From Clostridia bacterium (GTDB lineage Bacteria > Bacillota > Clostridia > Oscillospirales > Acutalibacteraceae), in NCBI GenBank assembly GCA_017618135.1, contig JAFZUV010000018.1, forward strand, positions 124,001-188,000: 64,000 nt of DNA, written 5' to 3'. This document shows, in pieces, positions 17,204-25,362 of this stretch. The translations under genes were made by a program, and so were the position numbers. Under the pieces are notes generated by a model. It searched no databases and was not told where the DNA came from. It worked only from the letters and a program-made list of their open reading frames with translations. The number at the start of each line of letters is the position of its first letter. The first letter of the stretch is position 1.

Positions 17204-18295
17204 TCAGTCCTCACTGAGTGTAATGTTTATTAAGACGGGGTTGTGGTCGCTGTTTACAAAATCAAGATTTTGCGTTTTAAGCGAGTTTATGTGCAAATTG
17301 TTTGATGCAATAAACCCGTCTATAAGGTAATACTGGAATGAGTCTTTGTCAGCACCTTTATATGCCTTGTCAAGACTACGACAGCTCGGGACGCTTTCAT
17401 CCATCAGAAATTGCCACTCATCTCCAAACTCGTTTGTATCAATTTCACCGGGTTCCCACATACCTTTTTTAACGGCAAACGCTTGCCTGTTTGATGTTGA
17501 AAAAATCTGATTAAAGTCACCGCCGGCTATTACATAGTTACCCTTATCATCTTCGATTTTTAAAAGCTCGGCAAGCATTTTTGTCTGCGCGATTTTGCCT
17601 TTGCCGTTGTCGTACGCCTCAAGGTGGAGATTGAGTAATACAAGCTCTTTTTCGCTGTTTTCTATCGGTATTCGTGATACTAAAACGCATCTCTTGAGAT
17701 TAGCCATACGAACAGGCCAGGAAAAAGGAACTGGAAGCTGTATTCGCTCGGATTCAGTCACTTTAAATGCGCTTGCGGTAGCAATACCCGAATCTACCTT
17801 CCCGATCGGAGGCACGGGATATGGTAAAAACGCAACTTTAAAATTATTTGCAAAAGAAAATGAGTAATCCTTAAAAGAGTTAATCATATCCTCATATTCG
17901 TCTATATGTTTGCTTCTCGTTGAGTTTTTATCAATTTCCTGGAAAAAGATAACATCCGGATTTATGGATTTGATTTGCCTGGTTATGCCAAGTATATTAT
18001 CATTCACTCTGTTTTCATCCGCGGTATTAACGCTCTTGCCGCCATCCATAAAAAAATCGGCATTATCACCTAACGCACCGTAACCTATATTCCAAGAAAG
18101 TACGGAGATACTGTCCCCGATACGGAGGCTCTTTTTACTTTTTCCGTCAAGCCTTATGCTTTCGCGGTCTTTAGGCTTATACTCTGTAACGGATAAGAAC
18201 CCGATAACGCCCGCAAACAGTAAAATCACAATCAAAATCAAAGTAAATACAAATCTGCAAAGCTTAAATATTATACTGTGTTTTATTCCTGACAT
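17204..18295 (-). CDS. Membrane-anchored endonuclease/exonuclease/phosphatase-fold protein
   Basis: A 363-residue protein with one N-terminal transmembrane helix (FVFTLILIVILLFAGVIGFL) followed by an EEP (DNase I/inositol phosphatase-like) domain outside the membrane. Motifs: ISVLSWNIGYG, VIFFQEID with its metal-binding Glu, VLLNLHLEA, VIAGGDFNQ and VNSDHNPV with its catalytic His. Similar proteins act on nucleic acids, phosphoinositides or sphingolipids, so the substrate is open. The neighbouring PAP2 phosphatase suggests phospholipid or polyprenyl-phosphate work, which is inference. ATG 18295 follows GGAGGAATAATT; an upstream GTG-type start inside the HD-GYP gene is unlikely. Confidence 0.85.
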   Translation of the reverse strand: MSGIKHSIIFKLCRFVFTLILIVILLFAGVIGFLSVTEYKPKDRESIRLDGKSKKSLRIGDSISVLSWNIGYGALGDNADFFMDGGKSVNTADENRVNDNILGITRQIKSINPDVIFFQEIDKNSTRSKHIDEYEDMINSFKDYSFSFANNFKVAFLPYPVPPIGKVDSGIATASAFKVTESERIQLPVPFSWPVRMANLKRCVLVSRIPIENSEKELVLLNLHLEAYDNGKGKIAQTKMLAELLKIEDDKGNYVIAGGDFNQIFSTSNRQAFAVKKGMWEPGEIDTNEFGDEWQFLMDESVPSCRSLDKAYKGADKDSFQYYLIDGFIASNNLHINSLKTQNLDFVNSDHNPVLINITLSED

Positions 18296-18297
18296 AA

Positions 18298-19644
18298 TTA
18301 TTCCTCCGTTGATGCTTTGATAAATTCGTCTTTCACGCATAACAGAGCGTCAACTATTTCGGGGTCAAAGTGTGTGCCGGCATTGTCAATAATAATACTG
18401 AAGGCTTCTTCCGCCGGTATTGCTTGTTTGTAAACTCTGTCGCTGACCAGTGCGTCAAATACATCCGCTATTGCCATAAGTCGTGCTTCAATCGGTATTT
18501 CCTCACCTTTAAGACCGTTTGGATATCCGCTTCCGTCCCACTTTTCGTGGTGCGAGACAGCAATGTTAAACGCCCTGTCAAGCAGACTCTTATCTGCTAT
18601 ATTTATAAATATATGGTTTATCATTTCTCCGCCTTTTTGGGCGTGATTTTTTATTTGCTCGAATTCTTCGGCGGTAAGCTTGCCGGGTTTTAAAAGCAAA
18701 TGATCCGGTACGGCAATTTTTCCTACATCGTGAAGCGGCGCCGCGCTTTCTATATTTTTTATAGCATCATCGGTCAGTATATTTTTATATTTATCAAGCT
18801 TTTTAAGTTCTCTTGCAAGTATACCTACATATTTCTTTGTTCGTTTTACATGTTCACCTGTTCCTATATCACGCGTCTCAATTACGCTGGCAAGATCCTC
18901 AATTACTTTTATCTGCAGCTGGTTGCGCTTTTCCATTTCCTCTTTTGCAACCCGCATAAGGTTTTCCTGCCGGTCAAGCATACGGGCGTTGCGCTTTGAA
19001 ATACCGGTGGCGAGAATTATTACGGTAACCATTTCAAGAATTTCAGGAATTACATAATGGAAAAGTATTTCTATCATGCGTTTTGAGGAGTATATCTTAA
19101 ACCTGTTTGCGATTATAAGAGATTCGGCCTCATTTAAAGCGCCTTTTATCAGGTTTCTGTCCGGAACTCCGAAGAAAAATGAACCGTATATAGATATCGG
19201 AACCAATAATATTGAGCCGATTGCCACCCAGAGTGAAAACCTCTTATTATAGCGATATTGCGCGGTCATAAGCACAGGCACAATCATTACTAAAACCGCA
19301 TGGAAAGACAGTATAACGCAGAGCACCAAAAACGCTATATATGTTGCGAGAATTATGAGTAGTTTAAGTCCTTTCCATTGAAGAACGGAGGGCGTTTTTT
19401 TAAGCGCCAGATCATGAATGATATATACCGAAATCGGCACTAAAAGAATAGCTGTAATCCCAATCATCATAGGAAGCATCAATTTCTTTTCTACCGTAAA
19501 AATGCGCAGTTCATTAAGCGTTTCGGTCAAAACACACACAAGCGTTAAAACGCCCAAACACTTAAGATTAAAGATGTTTGCGTTGATTTCGGCTACCGTA
19601 TAGATGTCTTTCTTATCTTTTACAATCGAAAAATAATTTTTCAT
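18298..19644 (-). CDS. Membrane HD-GYP protein (putative c-di-GMP phosphodiesterase)
   Basis: A 448-residue protein with about six N-terminal membrane segments (residues 25-235), a short coiled stretch and a C-terminal HD-GYP domain. The metal-binding HD pair is in APLHDVGKIAVPDHLL (about 303) and the signature HHEKWDGSGYPNGLKG lies at about 364-379, followed by ARLMAIADVFDAL. The HD-GYP consensus HHE..DGSGYP is intact, so the protein should hydrolyse c-di-GMP. With the GGDEF proteins at 21.5-22.7 kb and 48.3-49.6 kb it indicates active c-di-GMP signalling. Confidence 0.92.
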   Translation of the reverse strand: MKNYFSIVKDKKDIYTVAEINANIFNLKCLGVLTLVCVLTETLNELRIFTVEKKLMLPMMIGITAILLVPISVYIIHDLALKKTPSVLQWKGLKLLIILATYIAFLVLCVILSFHAVLVMIVPVLMTAQYRYNKRFSLWVAIGSILLVPISIYGSFFFGVPDRNLIKGALNEAESLIIANRFKIYSSKRMIEILFHYVIPEILEMVTVIILATGISKRNARMLDRQENLMRVAKEEMEKRNQLQIKVIEDLASVIETRDIGTGEHVKRTKKYVGILARELKKLDKYKNILTDDAIKNIESAAPLHDVGKIAVPDHLLLKPGKLTAEEFEQIKNHAQKGGEMINHIFINIADKSLLDRAFNIAVSHHEKWDGSGYPNGLKGEEIPIEARLMAIADVFDALVSDRVYKQAIPAEEAFSIIIDNAGTHFDPEIVDALLCVKDEFIKASTEE

Positions 19645-19661
19645 TTTTTTGCCTTTCAGTT

Positions 19662-20561
19662 TTATGTTGTCAAAATAAATTCAATATCAAAGAATCCGCT
19701 TGATACCTCGTAGGGAAGAAGTAGATCGTTATGTACTGATACGGAAGTGTTATCTTCGAAGACAAATACTATTTTTTTCTTTTCACTGCCTGTATAGGCG
19801 CTTTTTGGTAATGATTTCCAGGCAAGCATACCCTTGTTTTCTATGGTTTGTTTAATTGACAGGACAGTATCTTTGTCAACCGTATTTTCACTTTCATATA
19901 TTTTGTTATCATATTTTGATGTATTTTTATTTGTAGCCGTACCGTCAGAGTTTAAAAGCAGCTTAGCCTCTGTAAATCCGCCTTTTCGCTCTTCGTAATA
20001 ATCAATTTCTTTGAGATTTGATGTATCCGGCAGTTTTATTTTACTGATTTTTGAAAAATTGTTAAACATTTCGGCAATCTCGTTTCCCGCCTCAACCGAG
20101 ATTATGGGCGTTTGATTATCAGAAAAGCTTATTTTCTCGCCGCTTGAGTATTTAATATTTACAGCACCGCCGAAATTATCAGGTAATCCGTGAGTAGTGG
20201 AGTGGTATCCGTTTTGTTTTGCAATGTCGTATTTTTGCACAAATTTGTTAAGCGTGTAAAAAATATTTTCATCTGTAAACAACCAATACGATGTGCTCAC
20301 ATTTAAATAATTATGAGCATCAAAAAATAAAAATGTACCTGCAGTGCCTTTTACCGCAAAGGCATGAACATAATTTAATGCAGGCTTTCCCTCTGGAGGG
20401 GTGGAGTTTATGTTTATTTTTGATATCACTGAAAACAGTGTCATATCGTTTGATTTTATTGTTTTTGGTGCGCTTTTATCGAGCGTGGAGACGGTTCCGC
20501 CGCAGGAAGGCGGTTCGGGTTTGCTGATAACAACTATGTTCTCATCCTTAAATTTTTCCAT
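19662..20561 (-). CDS. Hypothetical protein, 299 residues
   Basis: I do not recognise this protein. It has no signal peptide or membrane helix. The N-terminal 30 residues are Pro/Gly-rich (KPEPPSCGGTVSTLDK); the middle is beta-rich (YVHAFAVKGTAGTFLFFDAHNYLNVSTSYWLF) and includes KYDIAKQNGYHSTTHGLPDNFGG. The C-terminus is also predicted beta (KKKIVFVFEDNTSVSVHND). It starts after AAGGAAGAATAT and sits between a GNAT gene and the HD-GYP gene, with 17-base gaps on both sides, so it is likely co-transcribed. The reading frame and spacing support a real gene. Confidence 0.7.
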   Translation of the reverse strand: MEKFKDENIVVISKPEPPSCGGTVSTLDKSAPKTIKSNDMTLFSVISKININSTPPEGKPALNYVHAFAVKGTAGTFLFFDAHNYLNVSTSYWLFTDENIFYTLNKFVQKYDIAKQNGYHSTTHGLPDNFGGAVNIKYSSGEKISFSDNQTPIISVEAGNEIAEMFNNFSKISKIKLPDTSNLKEIDYYEERKGGFTEAKLLLNSDGTATNKNTSKYDNKIYESENTVDKDTVLSIKQTIENKGMLAWKSLPKSAYTGSEKKKIVFVFEDNTSVSVHNDLLLPYEVSSGFFDIEFILTT

Positions 20562-20578
20562 ATATTCTTCCTTCCGCC

Positions 20579-21124
20579 CTACAATTCCAAACGCATATAC
20601 ACTACTTCCTGATAGCCGGAAGTGCGCGTCTTGAAACCTTTGGGATTTCTTCCAAATTCAATAAAACCGAATTTTTTATAAAGATTTACAGCCGCTTCAT
20701 TTTCAGATACAACATTCAGCTCAAGTTGTGAATAACCGGCTTTTTTTGCACAGTCTATACACGCGGCGGTCAGAGCCGAGCCTATCCCGAATCCCCAATA
20801 CGCCTTGTCAACGCTTATTCCGAATTCAGCTCGGTGGGACAATTTGAACTGCTTGCCTATAATTTCAATTCCCGCAGAACCGACGACATTGTTTTCAATA
20901 ATAGCCAACAGCTCAATTTCCTTTTCGCTTTCGGCTTTTTCCTTTAAGTATTTATGCTCATCTTCTTCGGTGAATTTTATTTCGTCGTGATACGAAAGCA
21001 GAAAATCGGTCTGTTTATGAGTCTTTTTAAATATGTCGAGTACGGCTTTGGCGTCATCCTCGGTACCGTTTCTTATAATACAATCGATACCGTCTTTCAA
21101 CTTAACTGTTTTGATGTATCGCAT
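20579..21124 (-). CDS. GNAT-family N-acetyltransferase
   Basis: A 181-residue GNAT protein. The acetyl-CoA-binding motif A is visible as GISVDKAYWGFGIGSALTAACIDCAKKAGY (it spans about residues 108-137), followed by LNVVSENEAAVNLYKKFGF, the classic motif B. The layout resembles RimJ/RimL-type or small-molecule acetyltransferases; the substrate cannot be deduced. It is part of the minus-strand run, 51 bases after the TfoX-N gene. Confidence 0.88.
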   Translation of the reverse strand: MRYIKTVKLKDGIDCIIRNGTEDDAKAVLDIFKKTHKQTDFLLSYHDEIKFTEEDEHKYLKEKAESEKEIELLAIIENNVVGSAGIEIIGKQFKLSHRAEFGISVDKAYWGFGIGSALTAACIDCAKKAGYSQLELNVVSENEAAVNLYKKFGFIEFGRNPKGFKTRTSGYQEVVYMRLEL

Positions 21125-21175
21125 TTTGCTTTTTAAAACCTCTTTGCTTGAATTGTTATATTGTTGAAACGATTG

Positions 21176-21472
21176 TTAAGGCAGTTCTTTATGGATTGCT
21201 TCAATAAGCTTGCAAAGAAATTCCTTGTCGTCAATATTGTCTACAAGCAGCATTTCTTTCCCGCCCTCATACGGAAATTCAAGGGGCGCATTAGGCAAAA
21301 GGTCTCTTGCAGACTTGGTTTGTTTCACTAAAAATCTGTCGTCATAAATTCCTCCGAAAACCTTACCTTTGTAATACAAAACATATTCGCCCATCATGGC
21401 ACGATAGGATATACCGTCTAACTGACAGAGCTGATCGAGTATGAAAAACATATATTCTTTACTTGAAGCCAT
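21176..21472 (-). CDS. TfoX N-terminal domain protein
   Basis: A 98-residue protein matching the TfoX/Sxy N-terminal domain alone: RAMMGEYVLYYKGKVFGGIYDDRFLVKQT is the typical core. In gammaproteobacteria full-length TfoX promotes competence; stand-alone N-domains in Firmicutes have no established role. The ribosome-binding site is weak. It follows the GGDEF gene by 15 bases. Confidence 0.8.
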   Translation of the reverse strand: MASSKEYMFFILDQLCQLDGISYRAMMGEYVLYYKGKVFGGIYDDRFLVKQTKSARDLLPNAPLEFPYEGGKEMLLVDNIDDKEFLCKLIEAIHKELP

Positions 21473-21487
21473 AATAACACCCGATTT

Positions 21488-22441
21488 CTATTTGCTCTTC
21501 ATTGTGCTCTTGTTGCGGGACATAAGTTGATCAGCCCGTACAAACACATCGTTAAGGCAACTGTCTTTACCCGAAATATAATCCGACATACCGATAGAAA
21601 TAATAACTTTGTCCGCACTGTCAGAGTTTTTTATCAACTCTTTAAAACTATTTTTGAGTTCATTTCGGTTCTGATAATCCGTTTTTTCAAGCAAAACAAG
21701 AAATTCGTCGCCACCGATACGAAAAACAGGACTGTGCTTGAAGTGATTACAAATAGTTTCAGAAGCGTGAATAATGATTTTGTCTCCTTTTTCGTGACCG
21801 AATTTATCGTTTATCATCTTAAGCTCGTTTATATCGAATACGGCTATTGCAAATTCGCCCGCGTTGCCCTCTTTGATCTCAAGGTCCTTTTTCTCCTCTG
21901 CCTCAATATATGCAAGCTTGTTTTTTACGCCCGTAAGAGCGTCTTGGTGGGCTAATGCCTGCGCTGATTTAAGCTCTTTAAAATGCAGCTTTTCTCTTTC
22001 AAATGCTTTTTCAAGCTTGTACTTATACTCTTCCTTTTCATCGTTTACAACGAAAGTATGTAACAGACAGGTGCCGACCATATATGCAATCGTGTATAAC
22101 GGCAGATACGGGAACCATAGCTGAATTGTCAGGAATATCGCCATTATCAGACCGAAGAACGCAAGTGTACGATATCTTTTTACCGAGGCGTAGTTTCTTT
22201 TGTACATATGGACAAAAGAATTCAATGATGATAAAAGCAACAGTACAATCTGTACTATAAGCAGTAAATATCTCGATAAGCCGGCGTGATACATGCAGTT
22301 TTCATCAATACTGAAAAGTATCGGCGTAAAGATGTTTAATACGGTGAGAAAAACAACCGCCGAGAAAAAAACGCGACCGGCGTACATAAGAAAGACGCCA
22401 TAAGCACTTTTTTTATTCAAATAGGCGTATATTGCGTCCAT
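21488..22441 (-). CDS. Diguanylate cyclase, GGDEF part (frameshifted from its N-terminus)
   Basis: This frame encodes several membrane helices, a short coiled coil (EEYKYKLEKAFEREKLHFKELKSAQ) and a GGDEF domain (DALTGVKNKLAYIE, DINELKMINDKFGHEKGD, FRIGGDEFLVLLE at about residues 240-248). Intact GGDEF implies c-di-GMP synthesis. No good ribosome-binding site precedes the nominal ATG at 22441, which lies inside the end of the overlapping frame at 22417-22689. The first membrane helices of this known protein type are encoded in that other frame, so the two are most likely one gene split by a one-base deletion or two-base insertion near 22420-22430. Confidence 0.8.
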   Translation of the reverse strand: MDAIYAYLNKKSAYGVFLMYAGRVFFSAVVFLTVLNIFTPILFSIDENCMYHAGLSRYLLLIVQIVLLLLSSLNSFVHMYKRNYASVKRYRTLAFFGLIMAIFLTIQLWFPYLPLYTIAYMVGTCLLHTFVVNDEKEEYKYKLEKAFEREKLHFKELKSAQALAHQDALTGVKNKLAYIEAEEKKDLEIKEGNAGEFAIAVFDINELKMINDKFGHEKGDKIIIHASETICNHFKHSPVFRIGGDEFLVLLEKTDYQNRNELKNSFKELIKNSDSADKVIISIGMSDYISGKDSCLNDVFVRADQLMSRNKSTMKSK

Positions 22442-22689
22442 AAGAGAATACCGAATGCCATAGCTGCAAAATAGATTGAAGTATCAACAAATAGCAGGGC
22501 AGCCATTTTTCGGCTTTCCAAAACTCCCCAGAGCATATCCGTGAAATAATAAGCTAAAACCGCAAGCAGAAATCTCCGGAACGCTCGCCAAACGGGGAGC
22601 TCCGTGTTTTTCTTGCGCTTAAACAGTATATCATTGTTTTCGATTACGAGAATCAGAATTGCAAGTAATCCGATTGCTGAATAATACAT
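22417..22689 (-). CDS. N-terminal membrane part of the same diguanylate cyclase
   Basis: A 90-residue frame with a strong start (GGAGGAAAAC before ATG 22689) and three predicted membrane helices. It ends at LLWTQYTPI and a stop, while the overlapping frame continues with AYLNKKSAYGVFLMYAGRVFF. In related clostridial GGDEF proteins that I know, the order FRRFLLAVLAYY...LLWT.Y..AYLN is continuous. This piece therefore supplies the missing N-terminus of the 21488-22441 gene. Whether the split is a sequencing error, a pseudogene mutation or a programmed shift cannot be judged here. Confidence 0.7.
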   Translation of the reverse strand: MYYSAIGLLAILILVIENNDILFKRKKNTELPVWRAFRRFLLAVLAYYFTDMLWGVLESRKMAALLFVDTSIYFAAMAFGILLWTQYTPI

Positions 22690-22708
22690 GTTTTCCTCCG
22701 AAAATCAA

Positions 22709-22785
22709 GTTTTGACGCTTTGCATCATGATTTGCGCTTTGCGCATGATTTCTCGTTGCTCTCCATAATTGATTTGCGCCTTATG
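22709..22785. repeat. Short degenerate tandem repeats in the rlmD-GGDEF gap
   Basis: The 110-base gap holds near-repeats: TTGACGCTTTGCATCATGATT (about 22712-22732), TTGCGCTTTGCGCATGATT (about 22732-22750) and a weaker TTGCGCCTTATGC (about 22772). The middle copy can fold (GCGC-TTT-GCGC with flanking ATCAT/ATGAT). There is no T-run, so it is not a clear terminator. Confidence 0.4.
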
Positions 22786-22799
22786 CCCAACCGGCAAAT

Positions 22800-24143
22800 T
22801 CATTGCTTGCAAAGTAAGCATACTGTCTCGACATGCGCAGTTCGGGGAAACATATCAAATACGGTATAGTCCTTCAGCGTGTAGCCAAGTGAGTTTAAGA
22901 TTTTAATATCTCTTGCAAGCGTAGCGGGGTCACATGAAACATAGACTATAGTTTGCGGTGAAAAACCGTTTGCCACAGTATGTAACAGTTCTTCCGCGCA
23001 ACCCTTTCTGGGCGGGTCTAATATTATTACATCGGCAACGGTATTGTTCGCCGCTAACTGCTCCGCCGCAAATTTCGCGTCCCCACAGATAAATTCTGCG
23101 TTTTCAATGCCGTTATCATAAGCATTTTTCTTAGCGTCCTTTACAGCTTCAGGTACTATTTCAACACCGATGATTTTTTTTGCCTGATTTGCCATTTGAA
23201 GCCCTATAGTACCTGCGCCGCAGTAAAGGTCAATTACCGACTTACCGATTGGATTTGCATACTCTGTAGCTTTTTTATATAGCTTTTCAGCCATATTGTG
23301 ATTTACCTGATAAAAGGTAAAAGGAGAAAGCCGCACTTTTATGCCGCACAGAGTGTCAGTTATGTATGAGTCGCCATACAACACAATATTTTTATCGCCT
23401 AAAATAACATTATTACGCTTTTTATTGATGTTGAGCTGTATGCTTTTAATGCTGTTGCCTACCATATATAAGAGCTTATCGGTGAGGACATCCGAATACG
23501 GCATGTCATCTCCGTTTATCACGAGTACAACCATTATTTCGCCGGAGATTGCGCCTTGTCGCAGATACAAATGTTTGACAAGTCCTTCACCGGTTTCTTC
23601 GTTATAAACGGGGATTTGCTTTTCTTCTATAAAATCCGATACATATTCGGCAATTCGGTTTAATTTATCAGGCAACAGCAGACAATTTTTAATTGGTATT
23701 ACTCTGTGAGAACGCGGGGCAAAAAAGCCGACCTCGCAGGTAGGAGAAAAAGGAAATTGGGCTTTGTTCCGGTAACAGTCAGAAAATTTGCTCCCGACTA
23801 TTTCGCGGCAAGGCATATCAATACCGCCTATACGCTTTATTGATTCATAAACCCTTTGTTTTTTAAACTCTAATTCTGCCGCATAGTCTATATGTCTGAA
23901 AACACAGCCGCCGCATTTGCCGAAGTACATACAGTCGTTGTTGATACGGTCGGACGATGGCTTTATATTTTCAAGCACTACGCCATATGCAAAGTTAGGC
24001 TTGACTTTTACTATTTTTACCTTTACGGTATCTCCGATTGCCGTTTGCGGCACAAAAACCGCGATACCATTATATTTACCGACACCTAAGCCTTCGGCGG
24101 TATAATCGGTTATATTGAAGGTTACGATATCATTTTTATTCAT
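22800..24143 (-). CDS. rlmD: 23S rRNA (uracil-5-)-methyltransferase RlmD/RlmCD type
   Basis: A 447-residue SAM-dependent enzyme that forms 5-methyluridine in 23S rRNA. An N-terminal TRAM-like domain (residues 1-60) precedes the iron-sulfur cysteines C71, C77 and C80 (CMYFGKCGGC), with a fourth in IKNCLLLP. The methyltransferase core shows DLYCGAGTIGLQ, ILDPPRKGC and the catalytic cysteine in VYVSCDPATLARD (about 407). In Firmicutes one enzyme may modify both U747 and U1939; which sites apply here is unknown. Its ATG overlaps the end of the DUF5412 gene by 8 bases. Confidence 0.93.
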   Translation of the reverse strand: MNKNDIVTFNITDYTAEGLGVGKYNGIAVFVPQTAIGDTVKVKIVKVKPNFAYGVVLENIKPSSDRINNDCMYFGKCGGCVFRHIDYAAELEFKKQRVYESIKRIGGIDMPCREIVGSKFSDCYRNKAQFPFSPTCEVGFFAPRSHRVIPIKNCLLLPDKLNRIAEYVSDFIEEKQIPVYNEETGEGLVKHLYLRQGAISGEIMVVLVINGDDMPYSDVLTDKLLYMVGNSIKSIQLNINKKRNNVILGDKNIVLYGDSYITDTLCGIKVRLSPFTFYQVNHNMAEKLYKKATEYANPIGKSVIDLYCGAGTIGLQMANQAKKIIGVEIVPEAVKDAKKNAYDNGIENAEFICGDAKFAAEQLAANNTVADVIILDPPRKGCAEELLHTVANGFSPQTIVYVSCDPATLARDIKILNSLGYTLKDYTVFDMFPRTAHVETVCLLCKQ

Positions 24144-24546
24144 TTTCAGCTATATTCTCCGCTAAAACGCCATCACTGAAAATAGCGGTACCTCTGCGTG
24201 AATCAAATTTATCCGTTTTTATATTCAGCGGGATTTCATTTATGTAGATTCCGTATTCGTCAACCCAAACGGTGTCTACTTTGTCGGTGTTTGTCTGCCA
24301 ATAAATATTGGATTTTTCTCCGTCCTTAACTTTTTCGCCCCTTATTGCGCTTCCGAGACTGTTTTTTACAATATAAAAATTAACCTTTGAAGTGCCGCCG
24401 GGCGAGGTGGTGGATGTTAAAAACTTACCTTCAGGCAAATCTGAAATATCTGGTCGCAGTGAGTTTATTATTGAAAACACCGTGTTGGTAAGGATTATAA
24501 GTGCCGCCAAAATGTAAAGCATTCTTGATACAATATTGCTTTTCAT
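24136..24546 (-). CDS. DUF5412-family protein
   Basis: A 136-residue protein with one N-terminal membrane helix (LYILAALIILTNTVFSII) and an extracytoplasmic domain. DLPEGKFLTSTTSPGGTSKVNFYIV, AIRGEKV and NIYWQTNTDKVDTVWVDEYGIYINEIPLNI match the pattern of DUF5412, a family of unknown function in Firmicutes. The ATG overlaps the stop of the upstream membrane-protein gene in a TGATG junction, with GAGGTG ahead of it. It is probably co-translated with its neighbours. Confidence 0.75.
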   Translation of the reverse strand: MKSNIVSRMLYILAALIILTNTVFSIINSLRPDISDLPEGKFLTSTTSPGGTSKVNFYIVKNSLGSAIRGEKVKDGEKSNIYWQTNTDKVDTVWVDEYGIYINEIPLNIKTDKFDSRRGTAIFSDGVLAENIAENE

Positions 24547-25346
24547 CAAATCACCTCAAAACTCGGGATGCTCTTTTGACTGATGTTGTCAACGCTTTTA
24601 TTGTATGAAGCAACCGCAAATCTGCAATGCACACAATAAAGCGTTGCAAAATAAGGAAATACAAAGATATCGGGTATTAAAAAGATACAAGCTGATATTA
24701 ACGGGAAAACACTCAAAACAAGCCAGATAAAATCTCTTTTCGTTACGGAGGAAATTATTTTAGACATATGCATAGCCGGGAGGGGATCCATATTTTCATC
24801 CGCTACAAGCAAAAACGGCGCAAGATAGTATTTAAGCATAACAACTATAAGGCACAGACCCGCCAGAACCTTCAAAACCGCAGAAATGCTCCATAAGCTT
24901 GACACCCAAAGCGGAATTTCAGCAGAAAAAAGTTTGAAGACCGTACCGTTTGCAATTAAGTCTACAGCGAACGCCGGTAAAAAGAGCAGGAAACCGCTGA
25001 AAATTGCATTTCCGAGTAGCGGAAACGCAAAACGCAGTGAGCGGATATAGTCTTTAGAATTTGAGAAATACTTAAACATCAGTACCGGCTCGGTGGCTTT
25101 AGTAAAAATAAGGCGTACGGTAAAGTATATAAATCCCAAAGTAAGAGGAATGATAAGGAATATCAAGGCGACTATTAAGAATATGAATGCCGCAAATATT
25201 CCCAAAACAGAGCTTAAAACACCGTAGCAGGATAAGCAAACCAAAAAAGCAAAAACATAGATGGCTGAAGCTGCAAAATTTTTAAGGTAACCGCCTTTCA
25301 GTGCGGTTTTTGCCGTGGATTTGACGGCGGCGGTAGATATGTTCAT
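24546..25346 (-). CDS. Integral membrane protein (DUF975-like)
   Basis: A 266-residue protein with about five to six hydrophobic segments and no recognised catalytic motif. The start NISTAAVKSTAKTALKGGYLKNFAASAI resembles DUF975-type proteins, whose members begin with a short basic amphipathic region before the first helix, but the match is loose. ATG 25346 is chosen because AGGAGAAACAAT precedes it; the frame is open further upstream into the helicase gene. It shares the TGATG junction with the DUF5412 gene. Function unknown. Confidence 0.65.
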   Translation of the reverse strand: MNISTAAVKSTAKTALKGGYLKNFAASAIYVFAFLVCLSCYGVLSSVLGIFAAFIFLIVALIFLIIPLTLGFIYFTVRLIFTKATEPVLMFKYFSNSKDYIRSLRFAFPLLGNAIFSGFLLFLPAFAVDLIANGTVFKLFSAEIPLWVSSLWSISAVLKVLAGLCLIVVMLKYYLAPFLLVADENMDPLPAMHMSKIISSVTKRDFIWLVLSVFPLISACIFLIPDIFVFPYFATLYCVHCRFAVASYNKSVDNISQKSIPSFEVI

Positions 25347-25362
25347 ATTGTTTCTCCTAAAG

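Noticed and set aside
21527..21955. A 142-codon plus-strand frame
   Set aside because: Antisense to the GGDEF domain of the cyclase gene.
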